Positions 34,875 through 44,373 of a DNA stretch of 64,000 bases are shown here, piece by piece (the first letter of the stretch is position 1; the number at the start of each line of letters is the position of its first letter). The stretch comes from DASQMT01 sp963839615 (GTDB lineage Bacteria; Actinomycetota; Thermoleophilia; Solirubrobacterales; Solirubrobacteraceae). Position numbers and translations under genes: made by a program. Where the stretch lies: NCBI GenBank assembly GCA_963839615.1, contig CAWIVY010000007.1:682001-746000 (forward strand), in the 5' to 3' direction. The notes beneath the pieces are model-generated. The model saw nothing but the letters and a program-made list of their open reading frames with translations. It did no database searches and was not told the origin of the DNA.

Positions 34875-36094
34875 GGGTCTCGATCCGCGGCGCCGCCCAG
34901 GTGCTGCGCCCGCCCGAGGACGGCCTGGCGTACCTGCGCCACGATCGCGCGGCCGAGCTGGCGCTCGACGCGGGCGACGTGCTGCTCGACGGCGGCCGGA
35001 TCGCGGGCTTCGGCGCCGCGGACGCCGATGTCGTCGTCGACGCCTCGGGCTGCGCCGTGCTGCCGGGATTCGTCGACTGCCACACGCACCTGCCGTTCGC
35101 CGGCTGGCGCGCGGAGGAGTACGAGCGCAAGGTGACCGGCGTGCCCTACGAGGAGATCGCGCGCGCCGGCGGCGGCATCGCGAGCTCGGCGCGCTCGCTG
35201 GCGGAGGCGACCGACGAGCAGGTGCTGGCGCAGGCCGAGGCGCTCGCGCGCGAGCTGCTCGAGCACGGGACGACCGCGTTCGAGGGCAAGACGGGCTACG
35301 GGTTGTCGCGCGAGGGCGAGGCGCGGGCCGCCCGGCTGGGCCGCGAGCTGGCGGCGCGCGTCGCCCAGCCGATGCGGATGACCGGCCTGTTCGCCCACGC
35401 CGTGCCGCCGGGGACGACCGCGGACGCGTGGATGGACGAGGCCGAGGCGCTGGCGCGCGAATGCGACGTCGACGCGCTCGACATCTTCGTCGAGTCCGTC
35501 GCGTTCGGGAACGAGCACCTGGCGCGGATGGGTGCGATCGCGCGCGACACCGGCCGGCCGCTGCGCGCGCACGTCGAGCAGCTCTCGACGCTGCGCTCGG
35601 TGCCGGTCGCGCTGGAGTGGAACGCGCGCTCGGTCGACCACCTCTCGCTGATCCACCCCGACGACATCGCGCCGCTCGCCGCGTCCGAGACGGCCGCGGT
35701 GCTGCTGCCGGGCGCCGAGCTCATGAACGCCGAGCACACGGCGCCGGCGCGCGAGCTGGCCGATGCGGGCGCGATCTGCGTGCTGGCGACCGACCTCAAC
35801 CCCGGCACATCGCCGATCGCCTCGCTGCCGGTGATCGCCGGCCTCGCCGTCCGCCGCTACGGCTGGAGCGTGCGCGAGGCGCTGCTCGCGGCCACGCTCA
35901 ACGCAGCCTGGGTGCTCGGCTGGTCCGGGGAGCTCGGCTCGCTCGAGCAGGGCAAGCGGGCCGACGTGCTGCTCCTCGACGGCCCCGCCGAGCACGTCCC
36001 GTACCGCTTCGGCCACAACCCGGTCGCCGCCGTGTTCGCCGCCGGCGAGCTGGCCTGGCTGCGCCCGGACCAGGCCTGGCGGGTGGGCTCGTGA
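34871..36094 (+). CDS. hutI: Imidazolonepropionase
   Basis: A 407-residue amidohydrolase with the HutI signatures: VLPGFVDCHTHLPFAGWRAEEY, the TAFEGKTGYGLS block, the metal-site region GRPLRAHVEQLS, a histidine in SVDHLSLI and the aspartate in VLATDLNPGTSP. It opens the imidazolone ring to N-formimino-L-glutamate. Overlaps hutU and the following M20 gene by four bases each, so the operon is tightly coupled. Confidence 0.96.
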
Positions 36095-37254
36095 TCCCGG
36101 CCGCCGAGCTGCGGGACCGGCTCGCGGGCCTCGAGCCGATCGGCCTCGGGCCGGACGGGACCGACCGGCTCGCGTGGACGGCCGAGCTCGCGGCGGCGGA
36201 GTCGTGGTTCGGCGACCAGGCGCGCGCCGCTGGGTTGCGGGTGGAGCGCGATCCGGCGGGATCGCTCTGGGCGGTGCCGGACGTGCCCGGGCCGTGGTGG
36301 GCGACCGGATCGCACCTCGACAGCGTCCGCAGCGGCGGCCGCTACGACGGCGCGCTGGGCGTCGCGGCGGGGTTCGCCGTCGCCGAGCGCGTGCCCGGCG
36401 TCGCGGTGATCGCGTTCGCCGACGAGGAGGGCGCGCGCTTCAACACGCCGACGTTCGGCTCGCGCGCGCTGGTCGGGCGGCTCGACGTCGCGGACGTGCT
36501 CGCGCGCACCGACGACGACGGCGTCGCGCTCGCCGACGCGATGCGCGCGGCCGGGGCCGACCCTGAGCGGGTCGCCGACGCGCCCGCGTGGCTGGACCGC
36601 CTGCGCGGCTTCGTCGAGCTGCACATCGACCAGACGCAGGACCTCGAGCGACTTGCCGCCCCCGCCGGCGCGGTGCGCTCGCTCGCCTCGCGCATGCGTC
36701 TCGCGCTGACCTTCTCGGGCCGTGCCGACCACGCGGGCACGACGCGCCGCGGCGAGCGCCGCGACGCGCTGGCGGCCGCCGCGCGGCTGATCGTCGCGGC
36801 CGATGAGCTGGCCGGCGGCGACCCCGACTTCCTCATCACCGCCGCGCGCATGCTCGTCGAGCCGAACGCGTTCACGACCGTCCCCTCGGAGGTGCGCCTC
36901 TGGATCGACGGCCGCACCCCCGATCCGCAGCGGCTGACGGGCTGGCGCGCGGACCTCGAGGCCGCGGCGGCCGAGCTGGCCGGCCGGTCGGGCGTGGAGA
37001 TCGCGCTCGCGACCGCCTCGCACACCGAGGGCGTCACGTTCGACCCCGCGGTGCTGGCGGCGATCGGCGACCTGCCGGAGCTCGTCTGCTTCGCCGGTCA
37101 CGACGCCGGCATCCTCGCCCAGCGCCGGCCGGCCGGCATGGTGTTCGTGCGCAACGCGACGGGCGTGAGCCATTCGCCCGCGGAGCACGTCGAGCTCGAC
37201 GACGCGGCCGTCGCCGCGACCGCGGTGCTGGCCGCGCTGGAGCGGCTCGCATGA
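36091..37254 (+). CDS. M20 hydrolase of the allantoate amidohydrolase/N-carbamoylase type in the hut operon
   Basis: A 387-residue co-catalytic metallohydrolase: ATGSHLDSVRSGGRYDGALG (H, D), FADEEGARFNTPTFGS (E, E), GFVELHIDQ (H) and SHSPAEHVELDD near the end. The family hydrolyses N-carbamoyl or N-formimino-type groups from amino acids. In the hutF route, formyl-glutamate must be cleaved to glutamate and formate, normally by HutG, and no hutG is present here. This gene sits exactly between hutI and hutF and overlaps both by four bases, so it is the obvious stand-in for HutG. GTG start at 36091. Confidence 0.85.
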   Translation: MIPAAELRDRLAGLEPIGLGPDGTDRLAWTAELAAAESWFGDQARAAGLRVERDPAGSLWAVPDVPGPWWATGSHLDSVRSGGRYDGALGVAAGFAVAERVPGVAVIAFADEEGARFNTPTFGSRALVGRLDVADVLARTDDDGVALADAMRAAGADPERVADAPAWLDRLRGFVELHIDQTQDLERLAAPAGAVRSLASRMRLALTFSGRADHAGTTRRGERRDALAAAARLIVAADELAGGDPDFLITAARMLVEPNAFTTVPSEVRLWIDGRTPDPQRLTGWRADLEAAAAELAGRSGVEIALATASHTEGVTFDPAVLAAIGDLPELVCFAGHDAGILAQRRPAGMVFVRNATGVSHSPAEHVELDDAAVAATAVLAALERLA

Positions 37255-38402
37255 CGCCGCACGAGCTGCCCGCGATGGCCAACGCGCATTCGCACGCGTT
37301 CCAGCGCGACCTGCGCGGCGCGGCCGAGCGGCCCGCTCCCGAGGCCCATGCCGCGGACGACTTCTGGTCCTGGCGCGAGGCGATGTATGCGCTCGCCCGC
37401 AGCCACGACCCGGAGTCGATGCGCGCGGCAGCCGGGCGCGTGTACGCCGAGATGGCCGCGGCCGGCTACGGCGCGGTGGGCGAGTTCCACTACGTGCATC
37501 ACCAGCCGGACGGGACGCCGTACGCGGAGCCGAACGCGATGGCGATCGCGGTCGCCGAGGCCGCGCGCGCGGCCGGCCTGGCGATCGTCCTGCTCCCCGC
37601 CGCCTACAACCGTGCGGGCTGGGACGGCCACGACCTGCCGCCCTCCGAGGGACAGCGGCGCTTCTGCGACCCGGGCGTCGACGCCTATCTCGAGCGCGTC
37701 GACGCGCTGCGCGAATGGGCCGCCGCGCGCGACTGGGTGCAGGTCGGTGTCGCGGCGCACAGCGTCCGCGCGGTTCCCGCGACCTGGCTGTCGGCGATCG
37801 CGTCCTACTCCGAGCGGCACGGCCTGGTGCGCCACGTGCACGCGCACGAGCAACCGCGGGAGCTGGAGGAATGCCGCGCCGAGCACGGCCTCTCCCCCGT
37901 CGAGCTGCTCGATCGCTGCGGCTTCCTCGGGCCGCGCACCAGCCTGATCCATGGCATCCACGTCGGCCCCGGCGACGTGCGCCGGCTGGCCGAGAGCGAC
38001 ACGATCGTCGTCTCCTGTCCCACGACCGAGGGCAGCCTCGGCGACGGCCACTTCCCGGCGCTCGTCTATCGCGACGCGGGCGTGCGGATCGCGATCGGCA
38101 CCGACTCGCAGGTGCGCATCGACCCGTTCGAGGAGGCGCGCGAGCTCGAGACGCTCGCCCGCCGCGAGCGCCGCACCCGCCACGCCCTGCTCGCGAGCTA
38201 CGGCGACCTCTGGGGCGAGCTCGCCCGCAACGGCCGCGCGAGCCTCGGCCTCGACGACGCCGGCACGATCGCGATCGACCGCGACCACCCCGAGCTGAGC
38301 GGGATCACCGACGCCGACATCCCGCTGGCGGTCGCGACGTGCGCCTCGGCGGCGGTGGTCTGCCGCCCCGCGTCGCGCCGAGTGGCGAGTTCCTCGGCCT
38401 GA
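37251..38402 (+). CDS. hutF: Formimidoylglutamate deiminase
   Basis: A 383-residue amidohydrolase of the cytosine-deaminase-like group: ANAHSHAFQRDLRGAAE (HxH and the HutF-type QR), GEFHYVHHQPDG, VHAHEQPRELEEC, LIHGIHVGPGD and AIGTDSQVRIDP. It removes ammonia from N-formimino-glutamate to give N-formylglutamate. The short leader before the HxH motif means the N-terminal beta-sandwich half is reduced compared with the Pseudomonas enzyme (about 450 residues). Last gene of the hut operon; the next 356 bp contain a repeat element. Confidence 0.9.
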   Translation: MTPHELPAMANAHSHAFQRDLRGAAERPAPEAHAADDFWSWREAMYALARSHDPESMRAAAGRVYAEMAAAGYGAVGEFHYVHHQPDGTPYAEPNAMAIAVAEAARAAGLAIVLLPAAYNRAGWDGHDLPPSEGQRRFCDPGVDAYLERVDALREWAAARDWVQVGVAAHSVRAVPATWLSAIASYSERHGLVRHVHAHEQPRELEECRAEHGLSPVELLDRCGFLGPRTSLIHGIHVGPGDVRRLAESDTIVVSCPTTEGSLGDGHFPALVYRDAGVRIAIGTDSQVRIDPFEEARELETLARRERRTRHALLASYGDLWGELARNGRASLGLDDAGTIAIDRDHPELSGITDADIPLAVATCASAAVVCRPASRRVASSSA

Positions 38403-38444
38403 GGCCGAGCAGGTCGCCGCTCGGTGACGGCGAGCGTTGGTCCG

Positions 38445-38675
38445 GCGTTTACGTCAACGGCGGCATCGAGGGAGGCGGGTCGGGGTGCCGGTGGCGTTTC
38501 GCGGGGCCGCGTCAACGTCGGAAGCCCCCGCCCGATCCGCGCGCTCCCTGCGTTCACGGCGTATATCGCCGTCAACGCCGGTCGACAGCCCGGATCGTCG
38601 CGCCGACCTGCGTTGACCGGCGCTCCGCCACGCTCCCCGGACCCTCCCCCTCAATGCCGCCGTTGACGTAAACGC
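38445..38675. repeat. 231-bp nested inverted-repeat element (MITE- or REP-like)
   Basis: The 356-bp gap between hutF and dut holds an element bounded by 28-base inverted repeats (38445-38472 and 38648-38675) that match at 27 of 28 positions and begin GCGTTTACGTCAACG. Inside are further copies of the octamer CGTCAACG or its complement (near 38510, 38551, 38570 and 38611), arranged as three nested inverted pairs around a centre near 38564. No open reading frame of note is inside. It could be a non-autonomous mobile element or a repeated protein-binding or RNA-folding element. Confidence 0.75.
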
Positions 38676-38758
38676 TCAGCCCGCCGCCCACCGCGAATCG
38701 TCCGCTGATTCCGCGCTCGCCCACCGACTCCCGCCGCGTCGTCCCCTAGCGTGGAGCC

Positions 38759-39208
38759 ATGATCGCCGCGCTCACCGACACGCTCGAGATCCGCCTGCTG
38801 CACGCCGATGCGGTCCCCCCGGCGCGCACGCGCGCCGGCGACGCCGGCTACGACCTGCGCGCGACCGAGCGGGTCTCGATCCCCCAGGACGGGCGGCGGC
38901 TCGTCGGGACGGGCATCGCGATCGCGCTGCCGGAGGGCGTCGCCGGACTGGTGACGCCCCGCTCCGGGCTGGCGATCGAGCACGGCCTCACCCTGCTCAA
39001 CGCCCCTGGCCTGATCGACCCGAACTACCGCGGTGAGATCAAGGTGATCCTGCACAACACGAGCGAGCGGCGCTACACGGTCGAGATCGGAGACCGGATA
39101 GCGCAGCTGCTGCTCGTTCCCTACTGGGCGCCGGAGCTCGAGGTGGTGGACGAGCTGTCCACCACCTCGCGCGGCGCCGCCGGCTTCGGCTCGTCCGGCC
39201 GGCGCTGA
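38759..39208 (+). CDS. dut: Deoxyuridine 5'-triphosphate nucleotidohydrolase
   Basis: A 149-residue trimeric dUTPase with its conserved motifs in order: GDAGYDLRAT (1), PRSGLAIEHG (2), NAPGLIDPNYRGEIKV (3), IGDRIAQLLLVP (4) and the glycine-rich C-terminal arm TSRGAAGFGSSG (5). It hydrolyses dUTP to dUMP and pyrophosphate. Monocistronic; converges on the membrane-protein gene, three bases apart. Confidence 0.96.
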   Translation: MIAALTDTLEIRLLHADAVPPARTRAGDAGYDLRATERVSIPQDGRRLVGTGIAIALPEGVAGLVTPRSGLAIEHGLTLLNAPGLIDPNYRGEIKVILHNTSERRYTVEIGDRIAQLLLVPYWAPELEVVDELSTTSRGAAGFGSSGRR

Positions 39209-39211
39209 CCG

Positions 39212-39958
39212 TTACGCGACGCTGACGGTCGCCTGATCGGTGCCGCCGAGCGGCGACTGAGGACGCTGGCGGACGCCGACGTAGAGCAGCCCGCCGGCGA
39301 GGATCAGGAGGATGAAGCCGGTCGTCATCGCGATCTTGCCGACCTCGTCCAGCCAGCTCACGCTGGCGCCGACGCTGACGCCGGCATCGACGCCGGGCGT
39401 GCCGTCGGCGTTCATCACGACGACGGACCAGTCGCCGTCCTCGACGTCCCAGACGAGCGACTGCTCGCCGGCGCCCTGGACGCTGGCGTCCCAGAAGCGC
39501 TTGGCGCCGGGCACGCCCGGGGACGCATCGCCGCTCTCGGTGCGGTACTCGACGTGGAAGGGCGAGTATTCGACGTCGTCGATGATGTCGTGCGCGCTGC
39601 CGCGCAGGTAGTCGTTGACCGCGCTGGTGCGGGCGATGCCGACGAACAGCTGCTTGCCGTCCTTGGACTCGGCCTTGATGCGCACCTTGCCGTACACGCC
39701 TTCGTCGACCAGCGACTCGGCGCCGTCGAGATCGAGGTCGAGGTTCTCCGTCGCGAGCGCGGCGGTGTCGGTGTTGAACCGGTCGGAGCCGGTCGCGATG
39801 TAGCCCTGCTCGTCCTTCTTCGAATCAGCCCACAGCGATACGCCGCCGGCGCCGATGAACCCGAGCGCCACGAGGGCGAGGAGTCCGGACGCGATGATCG
39901 CGGCGATCCGCTTGTCCTTCGATCTGCGGGCCGGCCGGCCCGTCGTGAAGTCGTTCAT
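39212..39958 (-). CDS. Membrane-anchored protein with a large extracytoplasmic domain, function unknown
   Basis: A 248-residue protein. A basic N-terminus (TGRPARRSKDKR) precedes one membrane helix (IAAIIASGLLALVALGFIGA), then about 150 hydrophilic residues predicted outside the cell, including KVRIKAESKDGKQLFVGIAR and SLVWDVEDGDWSVVVMNADG, then a second helix (IAMTTGFILLILAGGLLYVG) and a short tail. The outer domain looks like a beta-rich module. I have seen this two-helix layout in actinobacterial proteins without known function, and I assign none. Not coupled to a neighbour. Confidence 0.75.
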   Translation of the reverse strand: MNDFTTGRPARRSKDKRIAAIIASGLLALVALGFIGAGGVSLWADSKKDEQGYIATGSDRFNTDTAALATENLDLDLDGAESLVDEGVYGKVRIKAESKDGKQLFVGIARTSAVNDYLRGSAHDIIDDVEYSPFHVEYRTESGDASPGVPGAKRFWDASVQGAGEQSLVWDVEDGDWSVVVMNADGTPGVDAGVSVGASVSWLDEVGKIAMTTGFILLILAGGLLYVGVRQRPQSPLGGTDQATVSVA

Positions 39959-40053
39959 TTGTGTCTCCGGGATGGCGAGGGTCGGGTGGTCGATGCACCA
40001 TCCCATCGCGCCGCGGAGTGCGCGCACTGGCCTGCATGTGTCTACGGGGGCGG

Positions 40054-41376
40054 TTAGCCGGGGCGGCCGTTGGCGTTGACCGTATAGCGGCCGTAGCGGT
40101 CCGCCACGACCGCCGGCAGGCGCACGCTGATCCGCACGCCCTCGTCGGTGTCCTCGCGCTCGAGGTCGCCGGCCAGGTCGTGCAGCTCCGAGAGCGTCCC
40201 GCCCTCGGAGAACGGCACGAGCAGCTCGACGTCGCGCAGCGTGCGCTCGAACTCGGCCGCGATCCGCTCGCCCAGCCCTGCGAGGCCCTCGCGGGTGAGC
40301 GAGGAGACGAGCGCGGCGTCCGGGTGGCGGAACGCCAGCTCGCGGCGACGCTCGTCGTCGAGCACGTCGGCCTTGTTGAGCACCATCAGGCGCGGCTGCT
40401 CGCCGGTGCCGATCTCGTCGAGCACGTCCTCGACCGCGCGGGTCATCGCGAGCAGCTCCTCCTCGGGCGCGCTCGCGTCGACCACGTGCAACAGCAGGTC
40501 GGCGCGGTTCGTCTCCTCCAGCGTCGCGCCGAACGCGTCGACCAGCTGATGCGGGAGCTTGCGGATGAAGCCGACCGTGTCGGTGATCAGGTAGGTGCGG
40601 CCCTCCATGCGCAGCGTCCGGGTCGTCGGGTCGAGCGTGTGGAACAGCCGGTCGCGCACGCCGACGTCGGCGCCGGTCAGCGCGTTGAGCAGCGTCGACT
40701 TGCCCGCGTTGGTGTAGCCGGCCAGCGCGACCGTCGGCAGGTGCGCGCGCTCGCGCTCGGCGCGCTGGGTCGCGCGCGTCCCGCGCAGGCGGTCGAGCTG
40801 GCGGCGCAGGGCGGTGATCCGGTCGCGCGCGAGGCGGCGGTCGGTCTCGATCTGCGACTCGCCCGGGCCGCGGGTGCCGATGCCGCCGACGCCGCGGCCG
40901 GCGCCCAGACGCTCGAGGTGCGTCCAGAGCCCGCGCATGCGGGCCATGTTGTACTCGAGCTGGGCGAGCTCGACCTGGAGCTTGCCCTCCGCGGAGCGCG
41001 CGTGGACGGCGAAGATGTCGAGGATCACGGCGGTGCGGTCGATCACCGGCACCCCGATCTCCTTCTCGAGGTTGCGCTCCTGGCGCGGTGTGAGCTCGTC
41101 GTCGCAGGCGACGAGGTTGGCGTCGTGGAGCTCGATCAGGGCCTTGAGCTCGTCGACCTTGCCCGGCCCGAGGTAGAGGTTCGGGTGCGGGCGGTCGCGC
41201 TTCTGGATCAGCTCGCCCGCGACGGCGACGCCGGCCGTCCGCAGCAGCTCCTTGAGCTCGGACAGGTCGCCCGCCGGCAGCGCGCCGACGACGTACGCAC
41301 GCTGCTTCGCGCGGCCCTCCCTCGGCGGGGGCGCGTAGCGGGACTGGGTCGTGCGTCCGGAGCGGGTCTTCTCCAC
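40054..41376 (-). CDS. hflX: GTPase HflX
   Basis: A 440-residue ribosome-associated GTPase. N-terminal HflX domain with LYLGPGKVDELKALI and IDRTAVILDIFAVHARSAEGKLQVELAQL, the GPGESQIETDRR coiled-coil linker, then the G domain: G1 GYTNAGKST, G3 DTVGFIRKLP, G4 NKADV, G5 SSLTREG. HflX splits stalled or heat-damaged ribosomes. GTG at 41376 is chosen because it gives the usual short N-terminal extension. Confidence 0.95.
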   Translation of the reverse strand: MEKTRSGRTTQSRYAPPPREGRAKQRAYVVGALPAGDLSELKELLRTAGVAVAGELIQKRDRPHPNLYLGPGKVDELKALIELHDANLVACDDELTPRQERNLEKEIGVPVIDRTAVILDIFAVHARSAEGKLQVELAQLEYNMARMRGLWTHLERLGAGRGVGGIGTRGPGESQIETDRRLARDRITALRRQLDRLRGTRATQRAERERAHLPTVALAGYTNAGKSTLLNALTGADVGVRDRLFHTLDPTTRTLRMEGRTYLITDTVGFIRKLPHQLVDAFGATLEETNRADLLLHVVDASAPEEELLAMTRAVEDVLDEIGTGEQPRLMVLNKADVLDDERRRELAFRHPDAALVSSLTREGLAGLGERIAAEFERTLRDVELLVPFSEGGTLSELHDLAGDLEREDTDEGVRISVRLPAVVADRYGRYTVNANGRPG

Positions 41377-41402
41377 TTGCTCCAGTGTAGGTCGCGCCGT
41401 GC

Positions 41403-42200
41403 TCAGGCGAGCGCGGCGCGGGTCGGCGGTGGGAGCTTCTCGTAACGCGCGTGGAGCTCGGAGACGGGCAGCACGATCACGCCCTCCTCGGGCTCGCCGA
41501 CCCAGATCCCGAGGCCGGCGGCGAGCGCGTAGGCGGCGTAGGCGGCCGCGCAGGCGTCGAGCTCGTCGAGCGTGCGGTGCCAGAGCCCGCCGTCGGCGTC
41601 CTCGATCCCCTTCACGCGCAGCGCCGCGATCCGCTGCTGCAACCCCCAGGGCGTGCGCTTGGGCGACGGCCTGTGCCCGAGCAGGCCGCAGAAGATCGCG
41701 TCCGGGTAGGTCTCGCACAGCCGCCCGAACCGCAGGGCGGCCGAGCCGACCGGTTCGATCCTGCCGTCGGCCGCCGCCGGCCGGTAGAGCCCGAGCTCCG
41801 AGAGCGCGGCGTAGAGCTCGAAGCCGACGCCGATCCACTGCTCCCAGGCCATCGGCGACTGGCCCGCGGCCGGGACCGGATAGAGCGGCAGGCCGCGGCG
41901 GAAGAGCATCGCGTCGCAGACGCGCATGCGCTCGTAGCGGCCGTCGGGAAGCCCGAGCTCCGCGCGCAGCGGCGCGCCCGCGACCAGCAGGTCGCGCCGC
42001 GGGCCCGACGGCGCATCGACGGCGACGACCGCCTGCCCGCGGCCGAAGCCCTCGATCGTGCGCGCGAGCTGCGCGACCGTCCCCGGGGCGTAGAAGGTCG
42101 CGACGAGCTCGACGCCGCCCTCCGGGGCGCGCCGCTCGTGCAGCGTGACGAGCTGCTGGTTGCCGGGCTTGGCGGAGATGTCGACGCCGCAGTAGCGCAC
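41403..42200 (-). CDS. DUF429 family protein (RNase H-like fold)
   Basis: A 265-residue protein of the DUF429 family, predicted to have an RNase H/actin-like fold: N-terminal CGVDISAKPGNQQLV, VVAVDAPSGPRRDL and a later acidic block LDELDACAAAYAAY supply the conserved aspartates. Function is not established; nuclease activity has been suggested from fold alone. GTG start, divergent from dapE across 24 bp. Confidence 0.75.
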   Translation of the reverse strand: MRYCGVDISAKPGNQQLVTLHERRAPEGGVELVATFYAPGTVAQLARTIEGFGRGQAVVAVDAPSGPRRDLLVAGAPLRAELGLPDGRYERMRVCDAMLFRRGLPLYPVPAAGQSPMAWEQWIGVGFELYAALSELGLYRPAAADGRIEPVGSAALRFGRLCETYPDAIFCGLLGHRPSPKRTPWGLQQRIAALRVKGIEDADGGLWHRTLDELDACAAAYAAYALAAGLGIWVGEPEEGVIVLPVSELHARYEKLPPPTRAALA

Positions 42201-42224
42201 GGGTCAGAGGCTATTGTGCGGCGC

Positions 42225-43247
42225 GTGCCGGACCTCGCAGAGCGGCTCGCCGCACGGACGCTCGAGCTGGTCGACATCGCGTCGGAGTCCCGCGACGAGG
42301 AGCTGCTCGCGGCCCACGTCACCGCCGTGCTCCAGGACGGCGGCGTGCCGGCGCGCGACCTCGGCGACACCTGCGTGCTCGCCGGTGACCCAGGCTCGCC
42401 GCTGCTGCTGGCGGGCCACCTGGACACCGTGCCCGCCCAGGGCAACCGGCCGGGCCGGATCGAGGACGGCCGCGTGCACGGCCTCGGTGCGAGCGACATG
42501 AAGGGCGCGCTGGCGGTGATGATCGAGCTGGCGCTCGCTCGCGCGCCGTTCCGGTACCTCTTCTTCGGTCGCGAGGAGCTGCCGGCGCAGGACTCGGCGC
42601 TGACGCCGCTGCTCGAGCGCGAGCCGCTGGGGGCCGAGCTCGTCGTGATGATGGAGCCGACCGCGTGCGAGCTGCACGCCGGCTGCCTCGGGAACGTCAA
42701 CGCGACCTGGACCTTCCGCGGGCGCTCGGGCCACTCGGCGCGGCCGTGGACCGCGGACAACGCGATCGAGCGCGCCGCCGCAGGCGTGCTCGCGCTCGCC
42801 GCGCAGCCGCCGGTGCCGCACACCTTCGACGGCCTCGAGTTCGTCGAGGTCGCGAGCGTGACGACGATCGCCGGCGGGATCGCGGCCAACGTGATCCCCG
42901 ACCGGGTCGAGTGCCACGTCAACTTCCGCTACGCGCCCGGCCGCAGCGCCGCCGCGGCGGAGGCGCGCCTGGCCGAGCTGTGCGCGGGCCACGGCGAGCT
43001 GCGCATCGACTCCAACGCGCCGTCGGGGCCCGTTGCGACGGGAGCGCGCGTCGACGCGCTCGTCGCCGCGGGCGAGCTCGTGCGCGCGCCCAAGCAGGCC
43101 TGGACGCCGGTCGCCGAGTTCGGACTCGCCGGCCTGGCGGCGGTCAACTTCGGTCCCGGCGACCCGGCGCAGGCGCACCGCCGCGACGAGTCCGTCGAGA
43201 TCGCCGCGCTCGTGCGCGCGTACGAGGTGCTGGAGCGGTTGGCGTGA
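42225..43247 (+). CDS. dapE: Succinyl-diaminopimelate desuccinylase
   Basis: A 340-residue M20 peptidase-fold enzyme: LLLAGHLDTVPAQGN, GLGASDMKGALAVM, FFGREELPAQDS (EE), VVMMEPTACEL and the C-terminal GDPAQAHRRDE histidine. It removes succinate from N-succinyl-LL-DAP, making LL-DAP for lysine and peptidoglycan. The assignment over other M20 members rests on the short actinobacterial DapE pattern and on dapC directly following with a four-base overlap. GTG start. Confidence 0.88.
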   Translation: MPDLAERLAARTLELVDIASESRDEELLAAHVTAVLQDGGVPARDLGDTCVLAGDPGSPLLLAGHLDTVPAQGNRPGRIEDGRVHGLGASDMKGALAVMIELALARAPFRYLFFGREELPAQDSALTPLLEREPLGAELVVMMEPTACELHAGCLGNVNATWTFRGRSGHSARPWTADNAIERAAAGVLALAAQPPVPHTFDGLEFVEVASVTTIAGGIAANVIPDRVECHVNFRYAPGRSAAAAEARLAELCAGHGELRIDSNAPSGPVATGARVDALVAAGELVRAPKQAWTPVAEFGLAGLAAVNFGPGDPAQAHRRDESVEIAALVRAYEVLERLA

Positions 43248-44373
43248 AGGTCGCCCCGGCGCTCAGCGGCCTGGAGACCTACCCGTTCGTGCGCCTCGCC
43301 GAGGCCAAGCGCCGGCTGCTCGCCGCGGGCGCGGACCTGATCGACTTCGGCATCGGCGAGCCGCGCGAGCAGACGCCCGCCTTCATCCGGGAGGCGCTCG
43401 CCGCCGCCGTGCGCCCGCTGTCCACCTATCCCCAGTCCGACGGGCTGCCGGAGCTGCGCGCCGCGGTCGCCGGCTGGGCGCAGCGGCGCTTCGGCGCGGC
43501 GCTCGACCCCGACACCCAGGTGCTGCCGACGCTCGGCTCCAAGGAGGCGATCTTCCACCTCGCGCAGGTGCTCGGCGGCGGCGGGGTCGCGATCCCCGCG
43601 CCCGCCTACCCGGTCTACGAGCGCGGCGCGCTGTTCGCCGGCAAGCAGGCGCTCGAGCTGCCGCTGCGCGAGGAGCGCGGCTTCCTGCCCGACCTCGACG
43701 CGGTCCCCGCGAGCACCTGGCGCGACGTCGCGATCCTGTGGCTCAACTACCCGAACAACCCGACCGCGGCGACGGCGCCGCGCGCGCTCTACGAGCGCGC
43801 TTCGGAGCTCGCGCGCGAGCACGGCTTCGTCCTCGCGAGCGACGAGGCCTACTCGGAGATCTACTTCGGCGACGAGCCTCCGGCCTCGGCGCTGGAGCTG
43901 CCGGACCTGAGCGGCGTGCTGGTCTTCAACACGCTCTCCAAGCGCTCGTCGATGCCCGGATACCGGTCCGGCTTCGTGGCGGGCGACCAGGATCTGATCG
44001 CGCTGCTCAAGCGCTACCGGCCGAACGTCGGCACCGCGCCACAGGAGTTCATCCAGCTCGCCGCGGTCGCGGCCTGGAACGACGAGGCGCACGTCGAGCA
44101 GGTGCGCGCGTCCTACGGCGCCAAGCGCGACGCGCTGCTCGGCGTGCTCGAGGCGCACGGCCTCCGCAGCGCGGGCGGCGACGCGACGTTCTTCCTCTGG
44201 CTCGACGCCGGGCCGGGCGCCGACGCGCTCGCCGAGCGGCTGCTCGCCGACGGGATCGTGCTCGCGCCCGGATCGTTCTTCGGGCCCGCGGGCGCCGGCT
44301 ACCTGCGGCTGGCGCTCGTGCCGACGCTGGCCGAGTGCAGCGCGCCGCCGAGCGCCTCGACGCGCTGCTGTAA
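43244..44373 (+). CDS. dapC: Succinyldiaminopimelate transaminase (apparent frameshift near 44338)
   Basis: Class I/II PLP aminotransferase: IDFGIGEPREQTPAFI, ILWLNYPNNPTAATAP (substrate loop), VLASDEAYSEIYF, and the lysine that binds PLP in FNTLSKRSSMPGYRSG. It forms N-succinyl-LL-2,6-diaminopimelate. Near 44338 the frame seems to lose one base: after LALVPTLAEC a shifted frame reads QRAAERLDALL and stops at a TAA (44371-44373), as expected for this family, whereas the unshifted frame runs on into the next leader with no family resemblance. Overlaps dapE (GTGA). Confidence 0.88.

Noticed and set aside
38445..38675. Insertion sequence or CRISPR array between hutF and dut
   Set aside because: No transposase frame is inside, and the repeats are inverted and nested, not regularly spaced direct repeats with unique spacers.
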